Source: Bryum argenteum
Taxonomy: Eukaryota; Streptophyta; Bryopsida; Bryales; Bryaceae
Length of the DNA: 64,000 nucleotides
Direction of reading: 5' to 3'
NCBI GenBank assembly: GCA_037043015.1
Contig: CM073324.1
Coordinates: 24,940,097-25,004,096 of the forward strand
Of the stretch, positions 25,810 to 35,541 are shown piece by piece. Both the position numbers and the translations under genes were made by a program. The first letter of the stretch is position 1. Each line of letters begins with the position of its first letter. Below the pieces are notes generated by a model. That model made no database searches. It had not been told where the DNA came from and saw nothing but the letters and a program-made list of their open reading frames with translations.

Positions 25810-26489
25810 GACTTGCTGGACATTTCGGGAGTGCTTAACCCTTAAGCGGGCCGAATGTCGAAAAACGACATTTTGGATGACACCAACTTTGGAGAGCCAT
25901 AACTTCTTCATCCGGACTCCGTTTTGGACGAAATCACTTGGGTTGGGTCCCAAATCAAGTCTAGTTTATGTAATAAAAATCTCAGACCCATACAATGAAG
26001 TATGAATTAATGGCATGCATTTCAGTGACAGCAGCCTAGTTTTAGACATTTTTTCCTTTGTAAAATTTAGGGCAGTTTTCACCATTGCAGGGCCATAATT
26101 TGCACAAAGAAATTTTTCTCATGGTTTTTTTTTTGTTCAAGGATGCTACTGAGATGAAGGTGAACAACATTCTAATTGGTGACTTTTTCATTGCAATAAG
26201 TCTAATGGTAGCATTTTCACTTTAAAGTGAAAATGATGAAATTATGTGATCATTTTTGAGTATTAATACATTATGATCTCGCAATCTATGAAGCCTCATG
26301 ACTCAAAATTTGACCCACATGATGTTCAATATGTCTACGACAAGATTGTACGGTTGAGATTTGGATAACACACTTTTACCTCCACCTATGACAATGCTTT
26401 TGAGGATGTGTTCATTTTACTACAAATGAGTCAAACCATTTAGGGGTTAATGAAGCAGGCAGCGCCATCATCGATGTAAACCCCTAATC
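25810..26489 (+). pseudogene. GPAT9 exon 2/intron 2 fragment, split by a transposon
   Basis: 25,810-25,838 plus 26,451-26,489 together match the complete gene at 28,546-28,612 (most of exon 2, its GT donor and the first bases of intron 2). Between them lies the TTAA element 25,839-26,446. The fragment then passes directly into plastid 16S rRNA sequence. It has no start codon and cannot make GPAT9. Its continuation (intron 2) is found inverted at 27,504-27,601. Confidence 0.9.
25839..26446. mobile_element. TTAA-flanked DNA transposon, copy E (608 bp), inserted in GPAT9 fragment
   Basis: TTAA lies at 25,835-25,838 and 26,447-26,450. The left end is CCCTTAAGCGGGCC and the right end is ATTTAGGGG. 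Internal sequence is shared with copy D. The complete GPAT9 exon 2 (TTAA at 28,571-28,574) and the inverted GPAT9 copy show the same site without the element, which proves the borders and the TTAA duplication. Confidence 0.92.
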
Positions 26490-26766
26490 ATGCCCGAAGT
26501 CGTTACCCTAACCGCAAGGAGGGGGATGCCGAAGGCAGGGCTAGTGACTGGAGTGAAGTCGTAACAAGGTAGCCGTAGTGGAAGGTGCGGCTGGATCACC
26601 TCCTTTTCAGGGAGAGCTAATGCTTATCGGACATTTTAATTCTACGCTACTTAGACCTAAAATACTCAAATTTGAAATAAATAAGTCAAGATTCTTGGGT
26701 CAAGATATGGGTTTAGTTTTTATAGCAAGCATGGTCATATATAATGCTCCTTTTCATTCATTATAA
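26489..26766 (+). pseudogene. Plastid 16S rRNA 3' end plus start of the 16S-23S spacer (nuclear plastid insertion)
   Basis: CATGCCCGAAGTCGTTACC through GGCTGGATCACCTCCTT (about 26,604) is the last ~115 nt of a plastid 16S rRNA, with the anti-Shine-Dalgarno core CCTCC. The plastid-type spacer (TTTTCAGGGAGAGCTAATGC...) follows. The rest of the 16S is absent here; the adjacent upstream part lies inverted at 27,602-27,745. Confidence 0.9.
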
Positions 26767-26790
26767 AAAAAAAATTAAAAATAAAGAAAA

Positions 26791-27061
26791 TTAACAAATT
26801 TTTAATTTACGAATACTTAATTTATTTATTAAATTTCCATAACTTGTTAAATTTGTTTGTGATAAATAACTTAAAAGACGCTTGCGTTTTCCCAAAATTT
26901 TCCATAAGCCTCTTTGAGATGAATAATCTTTTCCATGCCATTTTAAATAGTCTGTTAACTTTAAAACCCTATTATTTAGTCAAGTGAGAGATTTGAAATT
27001 CTACAGATCCTGTCTGTTCTTTAGAAAATGACGATGAACCAACAAATAATTTGTTGGACAT
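26791..27061 (-). pseudogene. rps15: Plastid rps15 copy (nuclear plastid insertion), one frameshift
   Basis: On the minus strand ATG at 27,061 opens MSNKLFVGSSSFSKEQTGSV; the rest reads ..LTDYLKWHGKDYSSQRGLWKILGKRKRLLSYLSQTNL.., the plastid ribosomal protein S15 family, with a stop at 26,791. The length is 271 bp, one more than a multiple of three. The extra base lies in the AAATAAT stretch near 26,971-26,977, and otherwise the frame is intact. It lies downstream of ycf1 on the same strand, as in plastid genomes. A fragment in the nucleus without plastid promoter is not expected to function. Confidence 0.9.
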
Positions 27062-27243
27062 AAAAGTATTGCTCCTAAATTATAAAATTTCATTATTTCA
27101 AAATAATTGATAATAAATTATAAGTCTTTATTATTATAAATAAAAAAAATAGTAAAAACTTAAAATTTGAAATAAATTTTCAAAAAGTATAAATAATGAG
27201 AAATTTTTGGTTATAACCAAGAATTTCTCAACAATTAAAAATT

Positions 27244-27503
27244 TTAAGTGTACATACGAATTCTTAACATAGTAAACCGACTTCCATTATTTGTATTAAA
27301 CCAGAATCGATTAATACATGCTAAATCTTCTAATCTAAAACTAGGCCAAAGAAAATGTTTAATTATTACATTTTGATTTTGATTTTTAATTTTTTGTAAT
27401 TTTATTAACTTTTTATCGTTTTTTTTTACAAAAGATTTATTTAAATTTAAACTTTTATTTTGATTAATTTTATTTTTATCCAAATAAAAAAGATTTAATA
27501 CAA
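27244..27503 (-). pseudogene. ycf1: Plastid ycf1 (TIC214) C-terminal fragment (nuclear plastid insertion)
   Basis: The minus strand encodes a lysine/asparagine-rich tail ending [37 protein letters not shown], the conserved C-terminus of Ycf1. Only about 85 codons are present. The upstream side stops abruptly at 27,503, where GPAT9 intron sequence begins. Confidence 0.9.
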
Positions 27504-27601
27504 ACTTGGATCCAAACCCCATAACCAATGCAGAATGTACTTTCAAATAAAGCCGAGTGATGTAAATACATGTGATGCTTTCGAGGTAAGAAGAAGAAGA
27601 G
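27504..27601 (-). pseudogene. GPAT9 intron 2 fragment, inverted
   Basis: The reverse complement matches 28,632-28,730 of the complete gene (intron 2 up to TTGGATCCAAGT), with the CTT-rich tract shortened. In the intact gene this piece directly follows the fragment at 25,810-26,489, so the two were separated by an inversion. Confidence 0.88.
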
Positions 27602-27745
27602 TGACGGGCTCCCATAGTGTGACGGGCGATTACTAGCGATTCCGGCTTCATGCAGGCGAGTTGCAGCCTGCAATCCGAACTGAGGCCGGGTTTTTGAGGT
27701 TAGCTTTCCCTCGCGGGGTCGCCGCAACCCTTTGTCCCGGCCATC
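27602..27745 (-). pseudogene. Plastid 16S rRNA fragment, inverted
   Basis: The minus strand reads ATGGCCGGGACAAAGGG ... GGAATCGCTAGTAATCG ... CCCGTCACACTATGGGAGC, plastid 16S sequence near E. coli positions 1240-1420. An internal stretch of about 55 nt between two CGCC motifs has been deleted, consistent with microhomology. Its 3' edge lies only 4 nt from the 5' edge of the fragment at 26,489 in an intact 16S. Confidence 0.88.
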
Positions 27746-28165
27746 CTCGCCTCTAAGGGCGGGACAGTGAAGGACTTGCGCCTTGCTGCCCGCGAGGCCT
27801 CACTGCCCGCCCGTCAACGAAGCTCGGAGGGTGTTCGTCGTCCCCGGCAGGCCGTCGCCACGTCGGACGGTCCATCCCCTGTAGGGTTCGAGCCTCCGCT
27901 CTCGCCTCCCACACGCGCTCCCACGGCTGCACTTCCCAGCTCCCACACTCGTCCTGCCTCCGCGCACGTCTCCAATGTCCTCGCAGCTCCTCGCAACCTC
28001 ACAGCTTGCGACCTTGCGTCCGCTTCCGAGGAAGTTCGGAGGCTCAAGACCTTACTGTCACGAAACACGGTTTCTTCTATCACGCAGGTGTCAATCGAGC
28101 TGTATTTTCCTCGAAGTCTGCTCCTCCCGCTGGAACCCAGTAATTCAGTTTTGATTGCAATTGAC
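27746..28165. other. GC-rich insert of unknown origin inside the 16S rRNA fragment
   Basis: About 420 bp interrupts the 16S copy exactly between CTACAATG and GGCCGGG; ATG is present at both borders, a possible 3-bp duplication. It is far more GC-rich than its surroundings. Long frames run on both strands, as GC-rich DNA often shows, and none resembles a known protein. No terminal inverted repeats seen. Confidence 0.6.
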
Positions 28166-28236
28166 ATTGTAGCACGTGTGTCGCCCAGGGCGTAAGGGGC
28201 ATGCTGACTTGACGTCATTTTAACCTTCCTCCGGCT
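28166..28236 (-). pseudogene. Plastid 16S rRNA fragment, inverted, abutting GPAT9
   Basis: The minus strand reads CCGGAGGAAGG..ATGACGTCAAGTCAGCATGCCCC..GGGCGACACACGTGCTACAATG, 16S near E. coli positions 1175-1240. It lies only about 60 bp upstream of the GPAT9 start codon, where the gene's own promoter would be expected. Confidence 0.9.
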
Positions 28237-28260
28237 ACCTCGCCTCTTGATTTATGTCAA

Positions 28261-29002
28261 GAGAAAAAGAGTCTTCTTGTAGGGTTTGGCGGTTTCATGG
28301 GTCCTGGGCAAGCCATGGAGCTTGAGCGGCATGAGAATTCGGGAGTGACGACAACGACAAAAGACAAGATAGCTGACGTTGTGAACGATGACTTTGTGGA
28401 CGCGCATCCCGAGGAGGAGGATCACTCTTCCGTCGCCTACCTCGACAACAAAATGCAATTGTTAGTGTTTGTGCGCTATTAATCCATTCATCGCAATCCT
28501 CGCATTATCTTGTACTCAAATGATTCACTCATTTCCTACAGGCGCGACTTGCTGGACATTTCGGGAGTGCTTAATGAAGCAGGCAGCGCCATCATCGATG
28601 TAAACCCCTAATCCTCTTCTTCTTTTCTTTTTCTTCTTCTTCTTCTTACCTCGAAAGCATCACATGTATTTACATCACTCGGCTTTATTTGAAAGTACAT
28701 TCTGCATTGGTTATGGGGTTTGGATCCAAGTCTTATATGCTTTCTGGGCAGGATTCGTTCACGAGGTGCTTCAAGTCCAATGCACCTCAACCGTGGAATT
28801 GGAACATATACTTGTTCCCACTGTGGGTGATGGGCGTAGCTGTGCGATATCTCATCCTTTTTCCTATCAGGTTTGTTTCTTATCACATTTCCTTTTATCC
28901 TCGTGGTGTTTTTGCATCCAAGCTTACTGACCGATCATCATCACTGACATTTATTAGTTGGTATGAAACAGACTTACGTTTCTGGCAATCGGGTGGATTA
29001 TT
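28261..29002 (+). repeat. Left arm of a 742-bp inverted repeat (GPAT9 exons 1-4)
   Basis: This stretch and the reverse complement of 31,745-32,486 are identical in length and sequence apart from one base seen near 28,275. Both exons and introns are copied, so the duplication was made from DNA. The arms are 2,742 bp apart. Confidence 0.93.
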
Positions 29003-30695
29003 TTTCTAGGTCTCTTCTTTCCTATTCATGCAGCGTTGAAATCTCACGACCGTCTCCGACGTCAAATCGAGGTGAGTACAAGTGTGGCCGGAGTAGCAAA
29101 AGCTCATCGTTACTATGAGCTGTTAATAAGATGGCATGTTGGAATGGTGGCCGCCTCCTGATTTCGTTTACTTCTGTGGCTCTGGACAGAGGGGCTTGGT
29201 AGAGTTTATGTGTAGAGTGTTTGTAGCCTCGTGGCATGGCGTTATCAAATACCATGGACCAAAACCGAGTCGCCGTCCCAAGCAGGTACTCCTGCACTTT
29301 CTCAGTTTTAGTGACGCAATTCAGCATGGACTTTTGCAGAAATTTAATAAGCTTGTATTCATTCCTACCCTGTAGGTGTTTGTGGCAAATCATACTTCAA
29401 TGATTGATTTTATCATCTTGGAGCAAATGACCGGGTTTTCTGCGATCATGCAAAAGCACCCAGGGTGGGTTGGTGAGTCGTTTCTTTCCTCATAACCAGC
29501 AGTTTGATTTCGGATGTCACTTGCACCTTCTCTATCGTGAGTAGCCGAGTTTGTCTTTTAACTGTTAGTTATTCTGTGATGCAGGATTTTTGCAGACTAC
29601 TGTGCTTGAAAGTCTTGGATGCATCTGGTTTAACAGGACAGACATTAATGACCGGCATGCAGTTGCAAAAAAGTATGTTCCTTCCACTTAAGAAGGTTGC
29701 TCTAAGAATCATCGGAACGATGCGCCGTCGAAACGAAAGTCATCTGAGCTGTTGGTAGTTCTATTGCAGGTTGAAGAAGCATATCGAAGACTCAGAAGCA
29801 AATCCGCTACTGATATTTCCTGAAGGCACATGTGTCAACAATGAGTATTGTGTTATGTTCAAGAAGGTAAGCCCTCTACATCAAGCTGCTCTATAGTTGT
29901 ATTCACCATCTTGCGATCCTGTGTTCTGACCCAGTTTGTTATGCAGGGAGCATTCGAGCTCGATTGTACTGTGTGCCCCATAGCCATCAAATACAACAAG
30001 ATCTTTGTGGATGCTTTCTGGAACAGCAAGAAGTAAGCGCATTCTCACACTGACTATCAATCCTCCATGCTAAACATTAACTTCTTCTTAGTGCTGCCAC
30101 TTCAGCTCTTGTCTGATGTCTTTATCATATCATATATATATGCTTGTGGTCATGGATCTTTTATGGTTGGCGCAGGCAGTCCTTCACAATGCATTTGATG
30201 CGATTGATGACTTCGTGGGCAGTAGTGTGTGATGTCTGGTATCTAGAACCTCAGACGATCAAACCGGGTGAATCTCCCATTGACTTCTCCGAAAGGTACG
30301 TATATCTCTTATTCAAGTTGTCTTCTGAAACATAAGGAGACTGAAGTTTCTCTCTTTCTACACGAACTATGCTAGTTAGAATGGACTTTTTCTCTGAGCA
30401 GGCTGTATTCATTGCTTAGTATGGTTCTTCGGGATGATTGGCAGGGTGCGCGACTTGATTTGTTCGAGGTCAGGGATCAAGAAAGTACCGTGGGATGGGT
30501 ATCTGAAGTACCACAGACCAAGCCCGAAGCTCACTGAGAAGAAGTAAGTGACAGCTTCTCCTTCTGTGTGCGCTTTGTTACTGTTGCATTTTGAGGGTTG
30601 AGGGCTAATGATTCGATTATTGCTGTGGGTTCAGGCAACAGAATTTCTCTGAAGCTGTAATCCGTCGGCTGCAGTCAAGTACTCCCGGCCAGTGA
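28297..30695 (+). CDS. GPAT9: Glycerol-3-phosphate acyltransferase GPAT9, 12 exons, 394 aa
   Basis: GPAT9 is the ER membrane enzyme for the first acylation in glycerolipid/triacylglycerol synthesis (glycerol-3-phosphate + acyl-CoA to lysophosphatidic acid). Exons: 28297-28460, 28542-28599, 28752-28870, 28972-29071, 29190-29285, 29376-29472, 29585-29672, 29770-29866, 29947-30032, 30176-30295, 30445-30543, 30635-30695. All are GT-AG and total 1185 nt. The sequence contains RDLLDISG, DDSFTRCFKSN.P.PWNWNIYLFP, membrane segments near 95-135, the acyltransferase block I NHTSMID (H185, D190) and FPEGT (257-261), and ends like plant GPAT9. Length matches the family (about 376 aa) with a variable acidic N-terminus. 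Foreign DNA replaces the usual upstream region: plastid 16S ends 60 bp before the ATG. Regulation is therefore unclear. Exons 1-3 and part of 4 recur inverted at 31,745-32,486. Confidence 0.95.
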
Positions 30696-31235
30696 TTCCA
30701 AAACAGACAGACAACCTCTTACTTAGTAATAAATACAAATGAACTGTTAAGTTGCACAAATGGAATTTGGGAATTTTCTCAACCATTTACTTACTTGTGT
30801 ACGTGTTGTAAAGAAATTGGATATTACCTCTCCTTCAACTCCAATTGTAATTTTGTAACTCGGGACGTCATTTCTGTTATCAAAGTTGAATGATTCGTGC
30901 ACGAACAGTATCTTTGGACTCGTTGCACATGTTTTGTTGTAGTCCTTGCATGTGCTATGGTACATGAGTTTTTGTTTCAAAGGATCACTTTTACCGGATT
31001 GTTTGAGTAGCAAATTGTTGTTTGGATTTTGTTCCATTCGGATCCTTTATTGAGTTGAGTGCCCATGGACAAAATATCTGTTTTCTAAAGAATAGTATGA
31101 TTTTACTGCATGTTATTTTACATGAGTATCCATCTTCAAACCCTAACCCTTAAAACCCTTCTGTACATACAACCCACCTTTGGGAGGACAGGTACCCTTT
31201 TTATAGCTTGCCAAACAACCACTTTACAAGAACCA

Positions 31236-31381
31236 GACTACTACTCTATTCCTTATTTGCCTCTTCAAACCCATAAGTCCTTCCAAAAGAAACCAATACA
31301 CGAACCAAGACTACTACTCTATTCCTTATTTGCCTCTTCAAACCCATAAGTCCTTCCAAAAGAAACCAAAAGTTATCATGT
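31236..31381. repeat. 73-bp tandem duplication
   Basis: Two adjacent units contain CTACTACTCTATTCCTTATT through CCTTCCAAAAGAAACCAA with almost no differences, in the 3' flank of GPAT9. Nothing else recognisable lies between 30,700 and 31,744. A short GGGCCGTGACTATATACACGG palindrome-like stretch near 31,667 joins the inverted copy and is of unknown origin. Confidence 0.8.
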
Positions 31382-31744
31382 CCTCTTTTATTTTCCCTCA
31401 TACTTATCACCTCTTCACAATTACTCTTTTTATTACTTCTATAATATAAAATACAAAACCATCTATTACACAATAGGGGGTAGAAAAGAGCGTTTTATTT
31501 TTGAGATTTTTTTGAATTTTTCTTTGGAAATCTCTCAACACTATAATAGAAATTTAAGACGTTTATGTGAATTTCCAATTCTTATGAGCCCATCACAAAG
31601 CTCGTAGCCCCTCTAAAAGATGAAATTTACCAAAAAGTACTTTATAAAGGCGGTGAAAAAGCTAACGGGCCGTGACTATATACACGGCATGAAGAGTTCC
31701 GATATGCACGGTATTTTATTGTTACTAAGATTTTATCCGATCCT

Positions 31745-32486
31745 AATAATCCACCCGATTGCCAGAAACGTAAGTCTGTTTCATACCAACTAATAAATGT
31801 CAGTGATGATGATCGGTCAGTAAGCTTGGATGCAAAAACACCACGAGGATAAAAGGAAATGTGATAAGAAACAAACCTGATAGGAAAAAGGATGAGATAT
31901 CGCACAGCTACGCCCATCACCCACAGTGGGAACAAGTATATGTTCCAATTCCACGGTTGAGGTGCATTGGACTTGAAGCACCTCGTGAACGAATCCTGCC
32001 CAGAAAGCATATAAGACTTGGATCCAAACCCCATAACCAATGCAGAATGTACTTTCAAATAAAGCCGAGTGATGTAAATACATGTGATGCTTTCGAGGTA
32101 AGAAGAAGAAGAAGAAAAAGAAAAGAAGAAGAGGATTAGGGGTTTACATCGATGATGGCGCTGCCTGCTTCATTAAGCACTCCCGAAATGTCCAGCAAGT
32201 CGCGCCTGTAGGAAATGAGTGAATCATTTGAGTACAAGATAATGCGAGGATTGCGATGAATGGATTAATAGCGCACAAACACTAACAATTGCATTTTGTT
32301 GTCGAGGTAGGCGACGGAAGAGTGATCCTCCTCCTCGGGATGCGCGTCCACAAAGTCATCGTTCACAACGTCAGCTATCTTGTCTTTTGTCGTTGTCGTC
32401 ACTCCCGAATTCTCATGCCGCTCAAGCTCCATGGCTTGCCCAGGACCCATGAAACCGCCAAACCCTACAACAAGACTCTTTTTCTC
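31745..32486 (-). pseudogene. Inverted partial duplicate of GPAT9 (exons 1-3 and start of exon 4)
   Basis: It is the right arm of the inverted repeat. On the minus strand the copy holds the start codon, exons 1-3 with intact splice sites and the first 31 nt of exon 4, then breaks off into unrelated DNA at 31,744. It lacks both acyltransferase motifs. Its upstream side (32,487 onward) differs from that of the complete gene and may be the original GPAT9 promoter. Confidence 0.92.
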
Positions 32487-35417
32487 ATAATGGTCATACT
32501 GCGCAACCTTAGATATCACTTGCAAATGTCAACACTGACTTTCAATTCTGATGTGCACGACACATGCTGTTTAGACGAGAGAGACGGTCCTGAATGCTCT
32601 AGCGAAGTCGGATGAGCAAGCACATCGAGCGATCGATCGCTGGGATAATGAGTTTGAATATCTGTATAAATTTAATACATAACAATGTTAGGGTAGAACG
32701 CGTTGCCGTCAGGCGAGCACCGGATTAACGCACCGGTTGTCCTTCCACTGTCGGTACGGTAGAATCCTCGGGCTTGGGATCGAGAGGTCTCAGGTTCGAT
32801 ACTTTCTGTCAATCGAGTCATTACTGCGCTATGAACCGGAGGTGGCGCACCGGTCCCGACCGTACCCGTAACTGGGCAGGCCATCGGTGCAGAGCTTCAA
32901 CCACTCTGTGCTTTTGCTTCTGCCAGAAATTAATTCAGTTCACCATCCTCATTTTCCTTGTGTCGGCGGTTGAATGGATAGAGCGACCATCATCCTGTTA
33001 GAGTCGGTCACCAATATGCCATAGCTGCTGCGCTTTCACTGTATATACTGCAATCATGTTGGGAACTTGTACCGTGATCAGGACTACTGAGCCTTGCAAT
33101 CAGGCACTAGCTGAGCATCGAGAGTATTTCTCAAAGTGAGGTTTATAATCATCTGTAGCTTGTAACATCCATGACTTCACTTGTACATTGCGATCACGAA
33201 TGTGCTCGTGTCTTCTCAACTGAAGCTGAAACACTGTATCGTCTTGGCAATGAAGGAAAAGCTTGTTTACTGCTTGAAACGGGAATAACGAAATATTCGG
33301 AGGACTTGCACACATCCACTTGGCGCTACTGATGACTGTTTGCTTCAACGACCTACCAACATACAAACTTACCAACAAAAACCTACCAACCTACAAACTT
33401 ACCAATCTACCTACCTTATTTATGTTTTTTTTCATTATGTATATAGTTTATTTACTTGTTTAAAAAAATTATTGTTTGAGGAAATGGTAAACACATGGTA
33501 GTTTTTTAAGAGCTTCTCCGTCGAGATGACAGGGACCTTAGTCACCTTACTAGTATGTTCATAATAAAATCACTAAATTTATAGAGGGTGGACTCTAAGT
33601 ATGTCTTCATTCTTGGAGAATCCCCTAAAGGTTTCTCAAATTGCACATATTGTAAATAAAAGAGTGTGATATGAATCTCAATTATTGCTTTATGAATAAA
33701 CACATGAAGTGCAAATGTTGTTGAAAGAAAAGTTCTTGAAAGACAAATGTATAAAGAGATGAAATGCTTTTCACTCAAGAATAAGTAGATTAGATAACAT
33801 ATTCTTTGGATAAGAATGACGCATTAATTAAAACTAAGACTTTAATTAAATTCCAAATAGTCTCAACACATTGAAAACTTGACATTAAACTTGTCTCAAA
33901 ATTACCTAAAACAATTCCATCATGTATCATTCTTTTTGAGTTTAGAATTGTCATTAGGAGCTATGGTTGTAATTTTGTCCACAACCTGAGATTATTGTAA
34001 CCTCACTAGCTAAAATAATTTCTTATCACACGTGAAAACAAAGCTACAAAATGTTATTAAAGGCTAATATGTAAAAATAATTATAGTTGACATTTATGCA
34101 GTCAAGAAGTGGAGATCATAAGTGTGCTTTGAATATGACTTATGTTCATCATGAATGTCATTTACATTTTTAGATTCCTCTTAAAACAAGATCTTTTCCA
34201 ACCTATTTAATTCCATTGTGGTTTTAAGAGGAAAATATTTATATACTCAAAAAAATATTTAGATCTAATATTCATTTACTATTGCACAAGTGACCATTAA
34301 AGCTCAAGATATGGGATGAAACATCAAAAAGCAGGAAGATTTTAGATTTGAAAGGAAAAGTTTGCACTTGCAACCTCATGACAATAACAACTCTTAAGTT
34401 TTCTACCACCATTTTTTGTTACTTGAAAAAGGCATCTCAAACTAAAGAACTATTTTTATTGCATCGTTTGGAGATTCTTGACTAGAAGTAATTATAGTAT
34501 CACAAATTATGTATATCATTGTAGTATAAGAGATTTTTCCAATAAATTATTTGTAAACTTTAGGATCATGACAATCAAAATGAACTGAAGGACTATCTTC
34601 TAAAATATTTCTTTGACTATGTTGTTTGGCACTTGATAAATGATGAAAAACAAACATATTATTCTTTATCAAAATTTGACTTATCTCTTGACAAAAAGGT
34701 AACAACCACATGTACCAAATAACAAAACCACAACTAAAACTTAAGTGAGGAATTGCTAAATAGAGTCAAGCCTCTTTTCACAACACAATTAATCATGATG
34801 ATTCCTTTCAATTGTATGCTCCATAACACCATGATTCAATTCAATAAACTTCCTCAAGTGACAAGCATGAAGAAGCATGGTTTCCCTTAAATGTTGTGAC
34901 CATTGAAACTTCCAATTCAATCATAGGTAGTGACACAATTCTCAATCTCTCTTCACTTCACAGAGTTCTAATTATATGAAGGTTGATAACCCTTACCTCG
35001 AAACGATAGAGAAATGGCACCTTACAAAACTTTCCCTTGACACTTTCAATCAGCTTTGACATGTAGATTCAAATCTCTAAATTTTCAAAATATCACGCTA
35101 TCATACAAACTTCACAAAGGTATACGTGAGAACTTAGTGAGTCCACATTCCATTTGCTTCTGGTAAAAGACTTAGATCAATGAAACAACACAGAAACATA
35201 TGTAAAAAATTCACTGACTTCAAAAAGACATGACCACTGCTTGAATGACTTAGACATGGAAGGACGTACAACAGCACAGCGCACAGATGCTCCGAAGATG
35301 CGATTTTTGTAACCATCAATACGAAGGTAACAGATCTTCAAAATCCATTGAAAGATCCAATTCACCAGCTGATTGCAAATCATGAAATCAAACAAAATCA
35401 ACCCTCTGATGATCCAG
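32487..35417. other. Intergenic DNA, mostly AT-rich
   Basis: 32,487-33,400 has near-normal GC and may include the former GPAT9 promoter (upstream of the inverted copy). After that it is AT-rich, with a short ACCTACCAAC/ACTTACCA repeat near 33,350-33,415. No gene or element ends recognised. Confidence 0.45.
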
Positions 35418-35425
35418 TATAAAAA
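35418..35425 (+). promoter_or_regulatory. TATA box of the S1-family gene
   Basis: TATAAAAA lies 124 bp upstream of the ATG, in the position expected for a core promoter with an 85-95-nt leader. Confidence 0.6.
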
Positions 35426-35456
35426 CACATACTGTCCATGCAACCTCAGTCATCGA

Positions 35457-35540
35457 CGATTCTTCAAGCTTGTTTGCGGAGCTAGCGAGCGAGCAGCAAC
35501 GATTCTTCAAGCTTGTTTGAGGAGCGAGCTAGCGAGCGAT
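35457..35540 (+). repeat. 43-bp duplication in the 5'UTR of the S1-family gene
   Basis: CGATTCTTCAAGCTTGTTTG plus a GAGCTAGCGAGCG tail occurs twice in tandem, ending directly before the start codon. Confidence 0.8.
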
Positions 35541-35541
35541 C

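Noticed and set aside
27767-28218. Long open frames on both strands in the GC-rich insert
   Set aside because: Frames on both strands at once are typical of GC-rich DNA; one starts inside 16S rRNA sequence. No protein family recognised.
26489-28236. 16S rRNA fragments as bacterial transfer or contamination
   Set aside because: The rps15 and ycf1 sequences beside them and the plastid-type 16S spacer show a plastid source.
31138-31160. Telomere-like AACCCTAACCCT
   Set aside because: Only about two units followed by degenerate sequence; chance or a very short interstitial motif.
31745-32486. Inverted GPAT9 copy as a second functional gene
   Set aside because: It ends in exon 4 and lacks both acyltransferase motifs.
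32690-33010. Possible tRNA-like stretch
   Set aside because: GGTTCGATAC-like and TGGATAGAGCG-like pieces occur, but no cloverleaf can be formed.
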